A stretch of DNA of 64,000 nucleotides. Origin: JAJPHF01 sp035293805. Lineage in GTDB: Bacteria > Chloroflexota > UBA6077 > JAJPHF01. The stretch's first letter is position 1. Each line of letters begins with the position of its first letter. The position numbers and the translations under genes were made by a program. The notes below the pieces were generated by a model that worked only from the letters and a program-made list of their open reading frames with translations, searched no databases and was not told where the DNA came from. The stretch covers positions 62,001 to 126,000 of the forward strand of contig DATGMD010000010.1 of the NCBI GenBank assembly GCA_035293805.1, given 5' to 3'. Positions 1 to 8,232 of the stretch are shown in pieces.

Positions 1-762
1 ATCCCCGCGCGCCGGGTGGACCAGCCAGTCCGCGTGGTAGCTCTTGCCGGCCGAGGCCAGCTCTAGCCAGGCCCAGGCCGTGTCGCCGTCCGCCCAGACG
101 TGCTGGCGGCGTGTCGTGAGCACGCCGGGCGTCCAGCGGCGGTTGCCCTTGTGCAAGGCCAGCCATTCCTCGAGCGTCAGGGCTTCGGCGGCGCGAACCG
201 TGCCGGGCACCGCGGCGTTGTAGAGCTGGAACAATAGGTGCTCGTCCCCGCGGTGTCGCGGCCGGCCGGCGGCCGGGGCCGCCGGCCGCGGTTGGGCGTC
301 GGGCGCCGCGTGATACAGCGCCGCCCACGTATAGCGCTCGAACCCCGCCCGGGCCGCCACGCTAAGCTGGCTCTCGTCGGGCCCCGTCTCCAGAAACACC
401 CGCCGCGCGCCGCGGCTCGCGGCCTCGCCGCAGAACCAGCGCAGCAGCTCCTGGGCCACGCCGTCGGAGTCGGCATCCGCCCAAAGGTGACGCACGTCCC
501 AGACCAGGCCGCCGCAGCGGACCCGGGCCACCACCAGGCCGTCGATCCCCTGCTCGCCCACGTGGACCCACGCGCGCCGATGGCCGGTGGGCTGCGCGAC
601 GGAGTGGGCGAGCAGGCTCCAGAACGGCATGCGGCCGTCGCCGTCGACGATGCGCGGCCACGACGCCGGGGTGATCTCCACGCACGAGCCGCGGGCGTCA
701 AATGCCCGCAGGCCCACCAGGTGCGTGGGCCGCAGCGCGCGAACGCTCGGCTTTGCCGTCAT
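1..762 (-). CDS. GNAT-like acetyltransferase, partial (runs off left edge)
   Basis: Open frame of 254 codons that continues past the left edge of the window, so the C-terminus is missing. Residues about 85-148 look like a GNAT acetyl-CoA-binding core: a central strand (GLVWDVRHLWAD), a helix, then a late strand and helix (ARRVFLETGPDES ... ARAGFERYTW) in the order usual for the family. The substrate cannot be told. The start ATG overlaps the pdxT stop by four bases (ATGA), so it is translationally coupled to the pdxST operon. A second part after residue 160, past a proline- and alanine-rich linker, may be another acetyltransferase-like half. The family call is by pattern only. Confidence 0.6.
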   Translation of the reverse strand, partial: MTAKPSVRALRPTHLVGLRAFDARGSCVEITPASWPRIVDGDGRMPFWSLLAHSVAQPTGHRRAWVHVGEQGIDGLVVARVRCGGLVWDVRHLWADADSDGVAQELLRWFCGEAASRGARRVFLETGPDESQLSVAARAGFERYTWAALYHAAPDAQPRPAAPAAGRPRHRGDEHLLFQLYNAAVPGTVRAAEALTLEEWLALHKGNRRWTPGVLTTRRQHVWADGDTAWAWLELASAGKSYHADWLVHPARGD

Positions 763-1361
763 GAGACCGCCAGTCGGTTTCCTGACCCGGCCACGACGTG
801 CTCGAGAAAGTAGCGGTGGAAGCGCGCATCCCCCGTCAGCTCGGGGTGGAAGGTAGTCACTAGCAAGTTGCCCTCGCGCGCCGCGACGACCGTGCCGTCT
901 TCCAGCCGCGCGAGCGCGTCTACTGCAGGCCCCACCCAGTCGATGCGGGGCGCGCGAATGAACACTGCCCGCAGCGGCGGGGCGCCGAGGACTGGTACGG
1001 ACAGGTCCATTTCGAAGCTGTCGACCTGCCGCCCATAAGCGTTCCGAGTGACGCCGATATCCATCAGCCCCAGCGGCGGGGCCGGGGCGCCGTCGACCTC
1101 GCGCGCGAGCAGGATGCAGCCCGCGCACGTGCCGTACACGGGAAACCCCGTGGCCATCCGCTCACGTAGCGGCTCCGCCAGCTCGTAGGCCGCCAGCAGG
1201 CGCCGTATCGTGGTGCTCTCGCCCCCGGGGATGACGAGCCCGTCGAGCCCTGCCAGCTGCTCCGGCCGGCGCACCGCGCGCGCCGCCGCGCCGGCCGCGC
1301 CAAGCGCCGCGAGATGCTCGCGGAAATCGCCCTGCAGCGCGAGTACGCCGACGTTCCGCAT
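759..1361 (-). CDS. pdxT: Pyridoxal 5'-phosphate synthase glutaminase subunit PdxT
   Basis: Hydrolyses glutamine and channels ammonia to PdxS for cofactor-B6 synthesis in the cytoplasm (DXP-independent route). 200 aa, a normal length. Class I amidotransferase triad: nucleophile Cys79 in GTCAGCILLA, then His172 and Glu174 in TTFHPELT; the oxyanion loop is IPGGEST at 44-50. The residue after Gly81 is Cys where most PdxT have Met. It starts one base after the pdxS stop and overlaps the next gene by four bases, so the three form one transcript. Confidence 0.97.
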   Translation of the reverse strand: MRNVGVLALQGDFREHLAALGAAGAAARAVRRPEQLAGLDGLVIPGGESTTIRRLLAAYELAEPLRERMATGFPVYGTCAGCILLAREVDGAPAPPLGLMDIGVTRNAYGRQVDSFEMDLSVPVLGAPPLRAVFIRAPRIDWVGPAVDALARLEDGTVVAAREGNLLVTTFHPELTGDARFHRYFLEHVVAGSGNRLAVS

Positions 1362-1362
1362 C

Positions 1363-2253
1363 TCACCAGCCGCGGCCGGCGAGCAGCTCTTCCCGCTTCA
1401 GCGTGCCCAGCTCGAGGCCCGGCATCGCCTCGCCCAGCCCGCGCGACACCTCGGCCAGAATCTTCGGGTCGTTGTAGTGAGTCACCGCCCGCACGATGGC
1501 CTGCGCCCGCTGGGCCGGATCGGCCGACTTGAAGATGCCCGAGCCGACGAACACGCCGTCCGCGCCAAGCTGCATCATCAGGGCAGCATCGGCGGGGGTT
1601 GCCACACCCCCGGCGGCGAAGTTCACCACGGGCAGCGCCCCCTGCTCGGCCACCTGCACCAGCAGCTCGTAGGGCGCCCCGAGCGTCTTGGCCTCGGCCA
1701 TCAGCTCCTCGCGCGGGAGGCTCTTCACGCGGCGGATGCCGTCCTGCACCGCGCGCATGTGGCGCACGGCCTCGACGATGTTGCCCGTGCCGGCCTCGCC
1801 CTTGGTGCGGATCATCGCCGCGCCCTCGCCGATGCGGCGCAGCGCCTCGCCCAGGTCCCGTGCGCCGCAGACGAACGGCACGTTGAAGGCGCGCTTGTCG
1901 ACGTGGAACGACTCGTCGGCGGGCGTCAGCACCTCGCTCTCATCGATATAGTCCACGCCCAGCGCTTCGAGGATCTGCGCCTCCACGAAGTGGCCAATGC
2001 GGCACTTCGCCATCACGGGAATGGTGACCGCCTCGATAATCCGCGCGATAATGTCTGGGTCGGCCATGCGGGCGACGCCGCCGGCGGCCCGAATGTCGGC
2101 GGGCACGCGCTCCAGCGCCATGACCGCGCACGCCCCGGCCTCTTCGGCAATCCGTGCTTGCTCGGGCGTCACCACGTCCATGATGACCCCGCCCTTGAGC
2201 ATCTGCGCCAGCCCCGTCTTGACGGTCCCGGTCCCGCGCTCCATGCTTCTCAA
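1363..2253 (-). CDS. pdxS: Pyridoxal 5'-phosphate synthase lyase subunit PdxS
   Basis: Makes PLP from ribose 5-phosphate, glyceraldehyde 3-phosphate and ammonia; forms dodecamers decorated with PdxT. 296 aa, a (beta/alpha)8 barrel. The two Schiff-base lysines are in place: Lys83 in [10 protein letters not shown] and Lys151 in [12 protein letters not shown], matching Lys81 and Lys149 of Bacillus subtilis PdxS with an offset of two. An internal ATG at codon 4 is an equally good start. First gene of pdxS-pdxT-GNAT, with a promoter and a perfect inverted repeat just upstream. Confidence 0.98.
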   Translation of the reverse strand: MRSMERGTGTVKTGLAQMLKGGVIMDVVTPEQARIAEEAGACAVMALERVPADIRAAGGVARMADPDIIARIIEAVTIPVMAKCRIGHFVEAQILEALGVDYIDESEVLTPADESFHVDKRAFNVPFVCGARDLGEALRRIGEGAAMIRTKGEAGTGNIVEAVRHMRAVQDGIRRVKSLPREELMAEAKTLGAPYELLVQVAEQGALPVVNFAAGGVATPADAALMMQLGADGVFVGSGIFKSADPAQRAQAIVRAVTHYNDPKILAEVSRGLGEAMPGLELGTLKREELLAGRGW

Positions 2254-2281
2254 CCCTCCGGCCCTGCCCTGGACGGCAAGG

Positions 2282-2299
2282 GGCGTCTAGGTAGACGCC
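2282..2299. repeat. Perfect inverted repeat in pdxS leader, candidate operator
   Basis: GGCGTCTA (2282-2289), two bases, TAGACGCC (2292-2299): exact 8-bp arms. It lies 29 bp before the pdxS start and about 5-22 bases downstream of the transcription start predicted from the TACAAT box. This position suits a repressor site or a leader hairpin. The regulator is unknown. Confidence 0.5.
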
Positions 2300-2310
2300 A
2301 GCTTGTTAGA

Positions 2311-2339
2311 ATTGTACACGCCGCTCCGGGACCCCGCAA
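2311..2339 (-). promoter_or_regulatory. pdxS promoter
   Basis: Read on the minus strand: TTGCGG (2339-2334), 17 bases, TACAAT (2316-2311). It is followed by a leader of about 50 nt to the pdxS start. It lies back to back with the trkA promoter. Confidence 0.6.
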
Positions 2340-2349
2340 CCGGCCGCGT

Positions 2350-2378
2350 TTGACAGCCGCTCGGGCGGGCGCTACAAT
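2350..2378 (+). promoter_or_regulatory. trkA-pair promoter
   Basis: TTGACA (2350-2355), exactly 17 bases, TACAAT (2373-2378). The -35 is a perfect sigma-70-type match. The leader to the first trkA start is about 125 nt. Confidence 0.7.
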
Positions 2379-2509
2379 GACCGGTCGCGCCATTCCTGGC
2401 GGCAATCGACCCGCGCCAAATTTTCGCGCGGTAGGACTCGCGATTGCGGCGCCGGCCGCGAGCCGCGGGCCGCCCCACACACGGCGCCGCGGGAGGGAGC
2501 GTTCGCACG

Positions 2510-2926
2510 ATGTTTGCCATCATCATGGGCTGCGGCCGGGTGGGCGCCCGACTGGCCAACCTCCTGGCCGGTCAAGGGCACGAGGTGACCGTGCTGGACG
2601 TGAACAGCCAGGCGTTCTGGCGGCTGGGGCCCGACTTCCCGGGCACGACGATGCTGGGCAACGGCATCGACGTGGACGTGCTGCGGCGCGCGGGCATCGA
2701 GCGCGCCGATGCCTTCGCCGCCACCACGCAGGGCGACAATCGCAACATCATGGCATCGCAGATCGCCAAGCACATCTTCAACGTGCCCAAAGTCGTCACC
2801 CGCATCTACGACCCAATCCGCCAGGACACCTACGCCGAGCTGGGCCTGGAAACCGTTTCGCCGACCGTGCTGGGAGCGGCCGCGCTGCTCAGCGCCATCA
2901 CGGACCAGGACGACGGGAAGGAATAA
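2510..2926 (+). CDS. TrkA-N (RCK) domain protein, short
   Basis: Cytoplasmic nucleotide-binding regulator of a Trk/Ktr-type potassium channel. The 138 residues are a single Rossmann RCK-N domain: the GxGxxG loop is GCGRVG at 8-13, and an acidic residue (LDVNS, Asp30) ends strand two as expected for NAD(H) binding. It has no TrkA-C domain. Start chosen at the ATG just before FAIIMGCGRVG; upstream in-frame codons are unrelated. Three bases separate it from the second RCK gene, so the two are co-transcribed and probably hetero-oligomerise. No membrane TrkH/KtrB gene is in the window. Confidence 0.88.
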   Translation: MFAIIMGCGRVGARLANLLAGQGHEVTVLDVNSQAFWRLGPDFPGTTMLGNGIDVDVLRRAGIERADAFAATTQGDNRNIMASQIAKHIFNVPKVVTRIYDPIRQDTYAELGLETVSPTVLGAAALLSAITDQDDGKE

Positions 2927-2929
2927 CGC

Positions 2930-3592
2930 ATGTACGCGATCGTCGCGGGCGGCGGCAAGGTCGGCTACTATCTTGCGAAGGAGCTGGTCGAGCAGGGCCA
3001 CGAGGTGCTGGTCATCGAGCGCGACAGCAAGCAGTGCGCGATCATCCAGGAAGACCTCGGCGACATCGTCATGCAGGGCGACGCCGCCGAGGCGAGCGTG
3101 CTCGCCGAAGCGGGCACGGCGCGAGCCGACGTGATGGTCGCCGTGACCGGCGACGACGAGGACAACCTGGTCATCTGCCAGGTCGCGAAAAAGCGGTTCC
3201 GAGCGCCCCGCACGATCGCGCGCATCAACAACCCCAAGAACGAGCAGATCTTCCGCATGCTCGGCATCGACGCGACCGTCAGCAGCACCGACGTGATTCT
3301 CGGCGTGCTGGAGCAAGAGCTGCCGGCGCACGCCGTGATCCCGCTGCTGCGCTTGCGGCACGCCGACGTCGAGGTGGTAAAGACCGTGCTGGACGACCAG
3401 GCGCCGGTCGTCGGCCGACCGCTCCGCGACCTGAGCCTGCCGGCTGATTGCGCGATCGTGCTGCTCGTCCGCGGCGGGACGCCGATCTTCCCGAACCCGG
3501 ACACCCGCCTGACCGCCGGCGACGAGGTGATCGCCGTCACGACCACCCGGAGCGAGGCGCGGCTGCGCGACGTGCTCTGGGCCGGACGCTAG
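2930..3592 (+). CDS. TrkA family potassium uptake regulator (RCK-N plus TrkA-C)
   Basis: 220 aa. Residues 1-125 form an RCK-N Rossmann domain with GGGKVG at 6-11 and an acidic end of strand two (VIERDS). Residues about 135-218 form a TrkA-C ligand domain ending TAGDEVIAVTTT, typical of the family. Together with the upstream short RCK protein it would gate a Trk/Ktr potassium transporter encoded elsewhere. A perfect GC-rich hairpin starts directly after the stop codon. Confidence 0.93.
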   Translation: MYAIVAGGGKVGYYLAKELVEQGHEVLVIERDSKQCAIIQEDLGDIVMQGDAAEASVLAEAGTARADVMVAVTGDDEDNLVICQVAKKRFRAPRTIARINNPKNEQIFRMLGIDATVSSTDVILGVLEQELPAHAVIPLLRLRHADVEVVKTVLDDQAPVVGRPLRDLSLPADCAIVLLVRGGTPIFPNPDTRLTAGDEVIAVTTTRSEARLRDVLWAGR

Positions 3593-3627
3593 TGCGACCC
3601 GCCCACGGCACCCGTGAGCGGGTCGCA
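3593..3627. terminator. Bidirectional hairpin between trkA and HNH gene
   Basis: TGCGACCCGC (3593-3602) and GCGGGTCGCA (3618-3627) form a perfect 10-bp stem around a 15-nt loop that itself has ACGG/CCGT. It begins at the base after the trkA stop and lies between convergent genes. No T-tract on either strand. Confidence 0.5.
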
Positions 3628-3647
3628 GGCCCAGCCGGCCGGGCCGT

Positions 3648-4166
3648 CTAGCCGGCCTTCTCCTTCTCCCAGCCCGGGATGAACTTGCGCCACTCGTCGT
3701 TCGCGTCCAGGTACTGGTGGAACAGGTAGTAGCTGCTGGCGCGCGGCTCGACGGGCGGCCGCCGCAGCACCATGCGCGCCTCCTCCAGGCTCTTCCCGCC
3801 CTTGCGGTGGTTGCAGCTCCGGCAGGCGCTGACCAGGTTGTCCCAGACGTGTCGGCCGCCGCGGTGGCGCGGGATCAGGTGGTCGAGGGTGAGCTCTTTC
3901 GACTTGGTGCCGCAATACTGACAGGTAAAGTTATCGCGGAGAAACACTTCGCGGCGCGTTAGGCGGACGCGCGGACGGGGGCGCTTCACCAAGGAAACCA
4001 GGCGAATGACCGAGGGCCGCGGCAGGCTGCGCGTGGGCGTGCGGATTGCGCCCACGCCATGCTCCAGCATCTCGGCCTTGCCGCGATCCAGGAGCACCAC
4101 CGCGCGGCGGGCGTTGCAGACGTTGATCGGCTCGTAGTTCTGATTCAGCACTAAGACCGTGTTCAC
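3648..4166 (-). CDS. HNH endonuclease
   Basis: 172 aa. The N-terminal half begins VNTVLVLNQNYEPINVC, the typical opening of a widespread bacterial HNH family. The C-terminal half is the HNH zinc module: CQYCG, then LTLDHLIPRHRGG (catalytic His), then NLVSACRSCNHRKGG with the second Cys pair. The GTG at 4166 is chosen because GGAGGCGGGA precedes it and a promoter at 4252-4280 would lie inside the longer frame that opens at 4280. The biological substrate of this family is not established; a role in repair or mobile-DNA defence is only possible. Confidence 0.9.
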   Translation of the reverse strand: MNTVLVLNQNYEPINVCNARRAVVLLDRGKAEMLEHGVGAIRTPTRSLPRPSVIRLVSLVKRPRPRVRLTRREVFLRDNFTCQYCGTKSKELTLDHLIPRHRGGRHVWDNLVSACRSCNHRKGGKSLEEARMVLRRPPVEPRASSYYLFHQYLDANDEWRKFIPGWEKEKAG

Positions 4167-4251
4167 TCCCGCCTCCGGACCTGCGCGACCTCCTGGGGCC
4201 AGCCCCACGCGGCACAGCGCTTCCCGCGGTCCCGGGGCTGTATTCGGCAAA

Positions 4252-4280
4252 ATCATAGCATCGGGGTAACGTCCAATCAA
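4252..4280 (-). promoter_or_regulatory. HNH gene promoter
   Basis: Minus strand: TTGATT (4280-4275), 17 bases, TATGAT (4257-4252), with a leader of about 79 nt to the GTG at 4166. Supports the shorter gene model. Confidence 0.6.
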
Positions 4281-4346
4281 CTGAACCGGCCCGCGAATGC
4301 CGCCAACCTGCGCGCCTACGCAAGGGGCGGATGAGCCGCGCCGGGC

Positions 4347-4904
4347 TCATGGCCCCTCCGGCTCCCACGCCAGACGGCGCACGTCCACCCCGAGCCCGGC
4401 AATTACCAGATACGTCCGGCCGGCGGCGGCGGCGAGGCGCTGGTTGGCGTCGCCGAGGAGGTCGAGGTACCGGCGGCCCAGGGGCGCGAGCGGCAGCAGC
4501 CCCAGGCCGCTCTCGCCGCTTACAGCAATGACGTGTAGGTGGCGCTCCCGCACCAGCCCCAACAGCCCGCCGAGCGCATGGTCAAGGCGGCTCGCCGCGC
4601 TCCCCGCCTCCCCCTCGGCGAGCAGTACGTTCGACACCAGCATGCCAACGCAGTCCAGCAGCACGACCTGCCCGGCGCGGGCGGCTCCCGCGATGGCGGC
4701 CACCGGATCGAGGGGCGCTTCAATCGTCGCCCACGTGGCCGGGCGACGCGCCCGGTGGGCGGCGATGCGCGCCGCCATCTCGGCGTCGCCCGCCTGCCCG
4801 GTCGCGACGTAGAGCACGGGGCCGCCGTGGGCCGCAGCCAGGCGTTCGGCGAACGCCGACTTGCCGCTTCGCACGCCGCCGAGCACCAACACTAGCTCGC
4901 CCAA
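4347..4904 (-). CDS. cobU: Adenosylcobinamide kinase / adenosylcobinamide-phosphate guanylyltransferase
   Basis: Bifunctional cobalamin-assembly enzyme: phosphorylates adenosylcobinamide, then adds GMP to make AdoCbi-GDP. P-loop LGGVRSGKS near the N-terminus; the guanylylated-histidine region is ARIAAHRARRPATW, followed by the usual TIEAP. The end segment (GLGVDVRRLAWEPEG) is also typical. A TTG start at 4904 is chosen because AGAGGAG sits seven bases upstream (4911-4917); the frame is open to an ATG at 4937. No other corrinoid gene is nearby, so this is an isolated salvage-type cobU. The window also encodes the B12-dependent MetH. Confidence 0.92.
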   Translation of the reverse strand: MGELVLVLGGVRSGKSAFAERLAAAHGGPVLYVATGQAGDAEMAARIAAHRARRPATWATIEAPLDPVAAIAGAARAGQVVLLDCVGMLVSNVLLAEGEAGSAASRLDHALGGLLGLVRERHLHVIAVSGESGLGLLPLAPLGRRYLDLLGDANQRLAAAAGRTYLVIAGLGVDVRRLAWEPEGP

Positions 4905-5060
4905 CGCGCTCCTCTCTTCACGCGCGGCGCCGCCCACCGCTAGCGCAGGCCGTGGACGGATCAGTGCCCGCGGCGCTGATCGCCGCGCGGCTGGCGGTTC
5001 TCAGATACCCTGCCGTCCGTCCAGGCGCTGGGCAGCGCGACGTTGCCCCACGCCATACTG

Positions 5061-7343
5061 TTACAGCAGGCTGGTGGGGTCTACGTCCACGGTCCAGCCC
5101 GACGGCAGTGCGGCTGCCGCCAGCAACCGCTCCGGCGCGGGCGCCGCGACCACGATCTGCCAGCGATAGCGGCCGCGCAGGCGCCGCAGGTACGCGGGCG
5201 CCGGCCCGATGAGCTGCGCCGCCTGCGCGCTGGCGCTGGCCTCCGCCCGCAGCGCGCGCAGCACACGCCCGCACTCGCGCCAGCAGCGCGCTTCGTCCGA
5301 GTCGCTAAAGATCAAGCGGGCCAGGCGGCGAAACGGCGGGTAGGCGTGCGTTCGCCGGAAGGCCAGCTCGCGCTCCCAGAAGCCCGCGTAGTCGTGGAGG
5401 CGCGCGGCCTGAATGGCGTAGTGCTGCGGCGAATACGTCTGGACGATGACCTGGCCCGGCTGCTGGCCACGGCCGGCGCGCCCGGCGACCTGGGTCAGGA
5501 GCTGGAACGCCCGCTCGCCGGCGCGGTAGTCCGGCAGGTGCAGGCTCGCGTCGGCCAGCACGACGCCGACGAGCGTGACCGATGGAAAGTCCAGCCCCTT
5601 CGCCACCATCTGGGTGCCCACCAGGATGTCGGCGGCGCCGCTGGCGAACTGGTCCCACAGGCGGTCGTGGGCGCCGCGCTGGGCGGCGGTGTCCCGGTCC
5701 CAGCGCAGCAGCCGGGCGCGCGGGAAGTGGCGCCGCACCTCGTCGGCGACGCGCTGGGTGCCGGCCCCGAGGTAGCGGATGCGGCGCCCGCCGCAGCCGG
5801 GGCAGCGCTCCGGCGCACGCCGCCGCCGGTTACAGTGGTGGCAGAGCAGGCGGTCCAGGTCGCCATGATAGATCATCGGCAGCAGGCAGTCGTCGCAGGA
5901 CACCGTGTAGCCGCAGTCGCGGCAGATCACGCACGTCGCGGTGCCGCGCCGGTTCAGGAACAGGATCGCCTGGTGGCCCAGGTCCAGCACGCGCGCCAGC
6001 TCGCCGAGCAGCGCCCGACTGAACATGCCCGTGTTCCCGGCGGCCAGCTCGGCGCGCAGATCCACCACCTGCACGCGCGGCAGGTCCGGTCGTGGCGGCG
6101 CGGCGCTCGCGGGCGCGGCGCCATCCGACATGGGCGCGGCGCTGGTGGCGCCTGGCACGACGACGGCCGCCCGCGCGGCCGGCTCCGCGGGGGGCAGGTA
6201 GCGACGGGGCAGCGTCAGCAGGCGGTGCGCGCCCTCCCGCGCCCGCCAGTAGGTCTCCACGTCCGGCGTGGCGCTGCCCAGCACCACCACCGCGCCCGCC
6301 AACTCCCCCAGCTTCAGCGCCAGCTCGCGGGCGTGGTAGGTAGGCGACACGTCTTGCTGCTTGTACGCGGCCTCGTGCTCCTCGTCTACCAGCACGAGCC
6401 CCACGTCCCCCAGCGGCGTGAACAGCGCCGACCGCGCGCCCACGACGACGCGCGCCTGGCCGCTCGCGATGCGCGCCCAGGACTCGCGCTGCTCGGTCGG
6501 GCGCCGCTCGCTGTGGACGACGGCGACCAGCCCGGGGAACCACTCGGCGAAGCGCCGCTCGGCCGCGGGCACCAGGCTGATGTCGCTCACCAGCACCAGC
6601 ACCTGCCGGCCCTGCTGCACGGCGTGCCGCGCCGCGTGCAGGTAGACGTGCGTCTTGCCGCTGCCGGTGACGCCGTGCAGCAGAAAGCTGGCGAACGCAC
6701 GCGCGTCGAGCGCATCGCGCAGCGCCGCGTAGGCATCGTGCTGCGCCAGCGTCAGCGCCGACCCAAGCGCCGGCAGCGAGATCGGTCCTTGCTCCTCCCA
6801 CAGGGGAAGCGCGTCCGGCAAGACGGCCTGCAAGACGCCGGCGCGGAGCAGGTCGGCCACCACGGCGACGCGGGCCAGCTCGGCGGCTTCGGCCAGCGCG
6901 AGCGAGCGGCGACGCCGAAACGCCGCGGCCAGCCGGTCCGCGCCGGCGTGCCCGGCCAGCGTCGCGAGGGTGTCGGGGGCGGGGCGCACGCGCGGCGCCG
7001 CGCGCGCGCCGGCCGGCAGGAAGCCGCTCAGCGCCTCGGCAAGGCTACAGGCGTAGCGCTCGGCCAGCCAGGCCGCCAGCGCCATCTGGCGCGCGCCCAA
7101 GAGCGGTCGATCGCCGAGGATGGCGAGCAGCGGTCGCGTGGGAAACGCAGGTGGGAACACGCCCACGCGCACCACCACGCCCACTTCGGCGCGCTGCTGG
7201 AGCGGCGCCCACACCACCTGGCCCGGCCGCGGCGTCCAGGCCCGCGGCACCGCGTAGGTGAGCAGCCGCCCGAGACGCGCGGTACGGGCCTGGAGCGCCA
7301 CTTCCACGTAGGGGGTGGTGGGCTGCGTCAGACGATCACCCAC
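5061..7343 (-). CDS. priA: Primosomal protein N' (replication restart helicase PriA)
   Basis: 3'-to-5' helicase that reloads the replisome at stalled forks. 760 aa, full length. An N-terminal 3'-DNA-binding region (1-110), Walker A GVTGSGKT (224-231), Walker B as DEEH (320-323) followed by the aromatic-rich AAYKQQ loop, and eight zinc-binding cysteines arranged CVICRDCG / CDDC / CHHC / CPGCGG inside the second RecA lobe. The start overlaps the end of gmk by 16 bp, so it is coupled to gmk. A proline/alanine-rich stretch of about 30 residues between the helicase lobes looks like a lineage-specific insertion. Confidence 0.97.
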   Translation of the reverse strand: MGDRLTQPTTPYVEVALQARTARLGRLLTYAVPRAWTPRPGQVVWAPLQQRAEVGVVVRVGVFPPAFPTRPLLAILGDRPLLGARQMALAAWLAERYACSLAEALSGFLPAGARAAPRVRPAPDTLATLAGHAGADRLAAAFRRRRSLALAEAAELARVAVVADLLRAGVLQAVLPDALPLWEEQGPISLPALGSALTLAQHDAYAALRDALDARAFASFLLHGVTGSGKTHVYLHAARHAVQQGRQVLVLVSDISLVPAAERRFAEWFPGLVAVVHSERRPTEQRESWARIASGQARVVVGARSALFTPLGDVGLVLVDEEHEAAYKQQDVSPTYHARELALKLGELAGAVVVLGSATPDVETYWRAREGAHRLLTLPRRYLPPAEPAARAAVVVPGATSAAPMSDGAAPASAAPPRPDLPRVQVVDLRAELAAGNTGMFSRALLGELARVLDLGHQAILFLNRRGTATCVICRDCGYTVSCDDCLLPMIYHGDLDRLLCHHCNRRRRAPERCPGCGGRRIRYLGAGTQRVADEVRRHFPRARLLRWDRDTAAQRGAHDRLWDQFASGAADILVGTQMVAKGLDFPSVTLVGVVLADASLHLPDYRAGERAFQLLTQVAGRAGRGQQPGQVIVQTYSPQHYAIQAARLHDYAGFWERELAFRRTHAYPPFRRLARLIFSDSDEARCWRECGRVLRALRAEASASAQAAQLIGPAPAYLRRLRGRYRWQIVVAAPAPERLLAAAALPSGWTVDVDPTSLL

Positions 7344-8002
7344 CGCGGCTCGACCTTACAGCGCTCGGCGAGCACGATCGCCCGCACGGCGGCGACCGAC
7401 TCCGCGAGACAGCCTTGCCGGTTCACTACCACGTAGTCGAACTGCGGCAGCGCCTCCATCTCCCGCCGCGCGTTGGCCAGCCGCAGCGCCATCTCGTCCG
7501 CGGTCTCGGTGCCGCGCTCCTGGAGGCGCGGGGATAGATCGTCGATCGACTCGGGCGCGAGGAAGACGAGCACCGCGCGCGGCAGGCGCGCGCGCACGCT
7601 GGCCGCACCCTGCACGTCCACGCGCATGAAGGGATCGAGCCCGCGCGCAAACGCCTGACGCACCTCCTGAAGCGGCACCCCGTAGTAGTTCTCGTGGACC
7701 AGCGCCCACTCCAGCAGCTCACCCGCGTCCCGCATGCCCTGGAACTCGTCGCGACCGACGAAGTAGTGGTTGATGCCGTGTGTCTCGCCGGGCCGCTGAC
7801 GCCGGGTGGTCGCGGTCACGCAGAAGTGGAGGTTGAGATCCTCGTCGCGGAGGCAGTTCATCACGGAGTCTTTGCCGACGCCCGAGGGCCCAGACAGCAC
7901 GAAGACCAGGCCCCCATGCTGCGGACGGGGGCTAGCCACGAGTCGCGCCGCGACGGGGGTGTGGTCCTCGCCGAGCGATGGGGCGCGGCGCGGGTAGGGC
8001 AC
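7328..8002 (-). CDS. gmk: Guanylate kinase
   Basis: Phosphorylates GMP to GDP with ATP. 224 aa with a basic extension of about 30 residues before the core; P-loop SGPSGVGKD (37-45), GMP-binding TTRRQRPGE and the HGINHYFVGRDEF segment that follows are all present, as is the lid (RLQERGTET). The P-loop Lys is followed by Asp where Gly or Ser is usual. First gene of the gmk-priA pair. A later start would remove the N-terminal extension, which has no clear function. Confidence 0.95.
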   Translation of the reverse strand: MPYPRRAPSLGEDHTPVAARLVASPRPQHGGLVFVLSGPSGVGKDSVMNCLRDEDLNLHFCVTATTRRQRPGETHGINHYFVGRDEFQGMRDAGELLEWALVHENYYGVPLQEVRQAFARGLDPFMRVDVQGAASVRARLPRAVLVFLAPESIDDLSPRLQERGTETADEMALRLANARREMEALPQFDYVVVNRQGCLAESVAAVRAIVLAERCKVEPRWVIV

Positions 8003-8106
8003 GCAGAAGCGTGGGCACCTTCCTGCTCGACTCCTTCCGCGACCGGCCGGCCGGCGTGCGCGCCAGGCACCTGGGAGCAGGACTGGCTCGGCCTGCGTCG
8101 CGGCTT

Positions 8107-8112
8107 ATTATA
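8107..8112 (-). promoter_or_regulatory. Candidate -10 box for gmk-priA
   Basis: TATAAT on the minus strand about 105 bp upstream of gmk, in the only AT-rich spot of the 230-bp divergent spacer between gmk and rqcH. No convincing -35 at 16-18 bp. Confidence 0.35.
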
Positions 8113-8232
8113 TGCCTAAGGGCGTGGCCGGGGCCGCGCCGCGCGGTTCGAAGAGCCGACCGCAGGCGTCGCCTCGCCGACTCAGCTTGAGTAGAGCTGG
8201 CCCGCCGCGGCGGGACCGGCACGGGGGACAGA

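Noticed and set aside
1210..3447. 745-codon open frame on the plus strand across pdxT, pdxS and trkA
   Set aside because: Arg/His/Gln-rich translation with no domain; it lies antisense to well-identified genes and is a product of high GC.
5043..7436. 797-codon open frame antisense to priA
   Set aside because: Low-complexity translation; priA on the other strand has every helicase and zinc motif.
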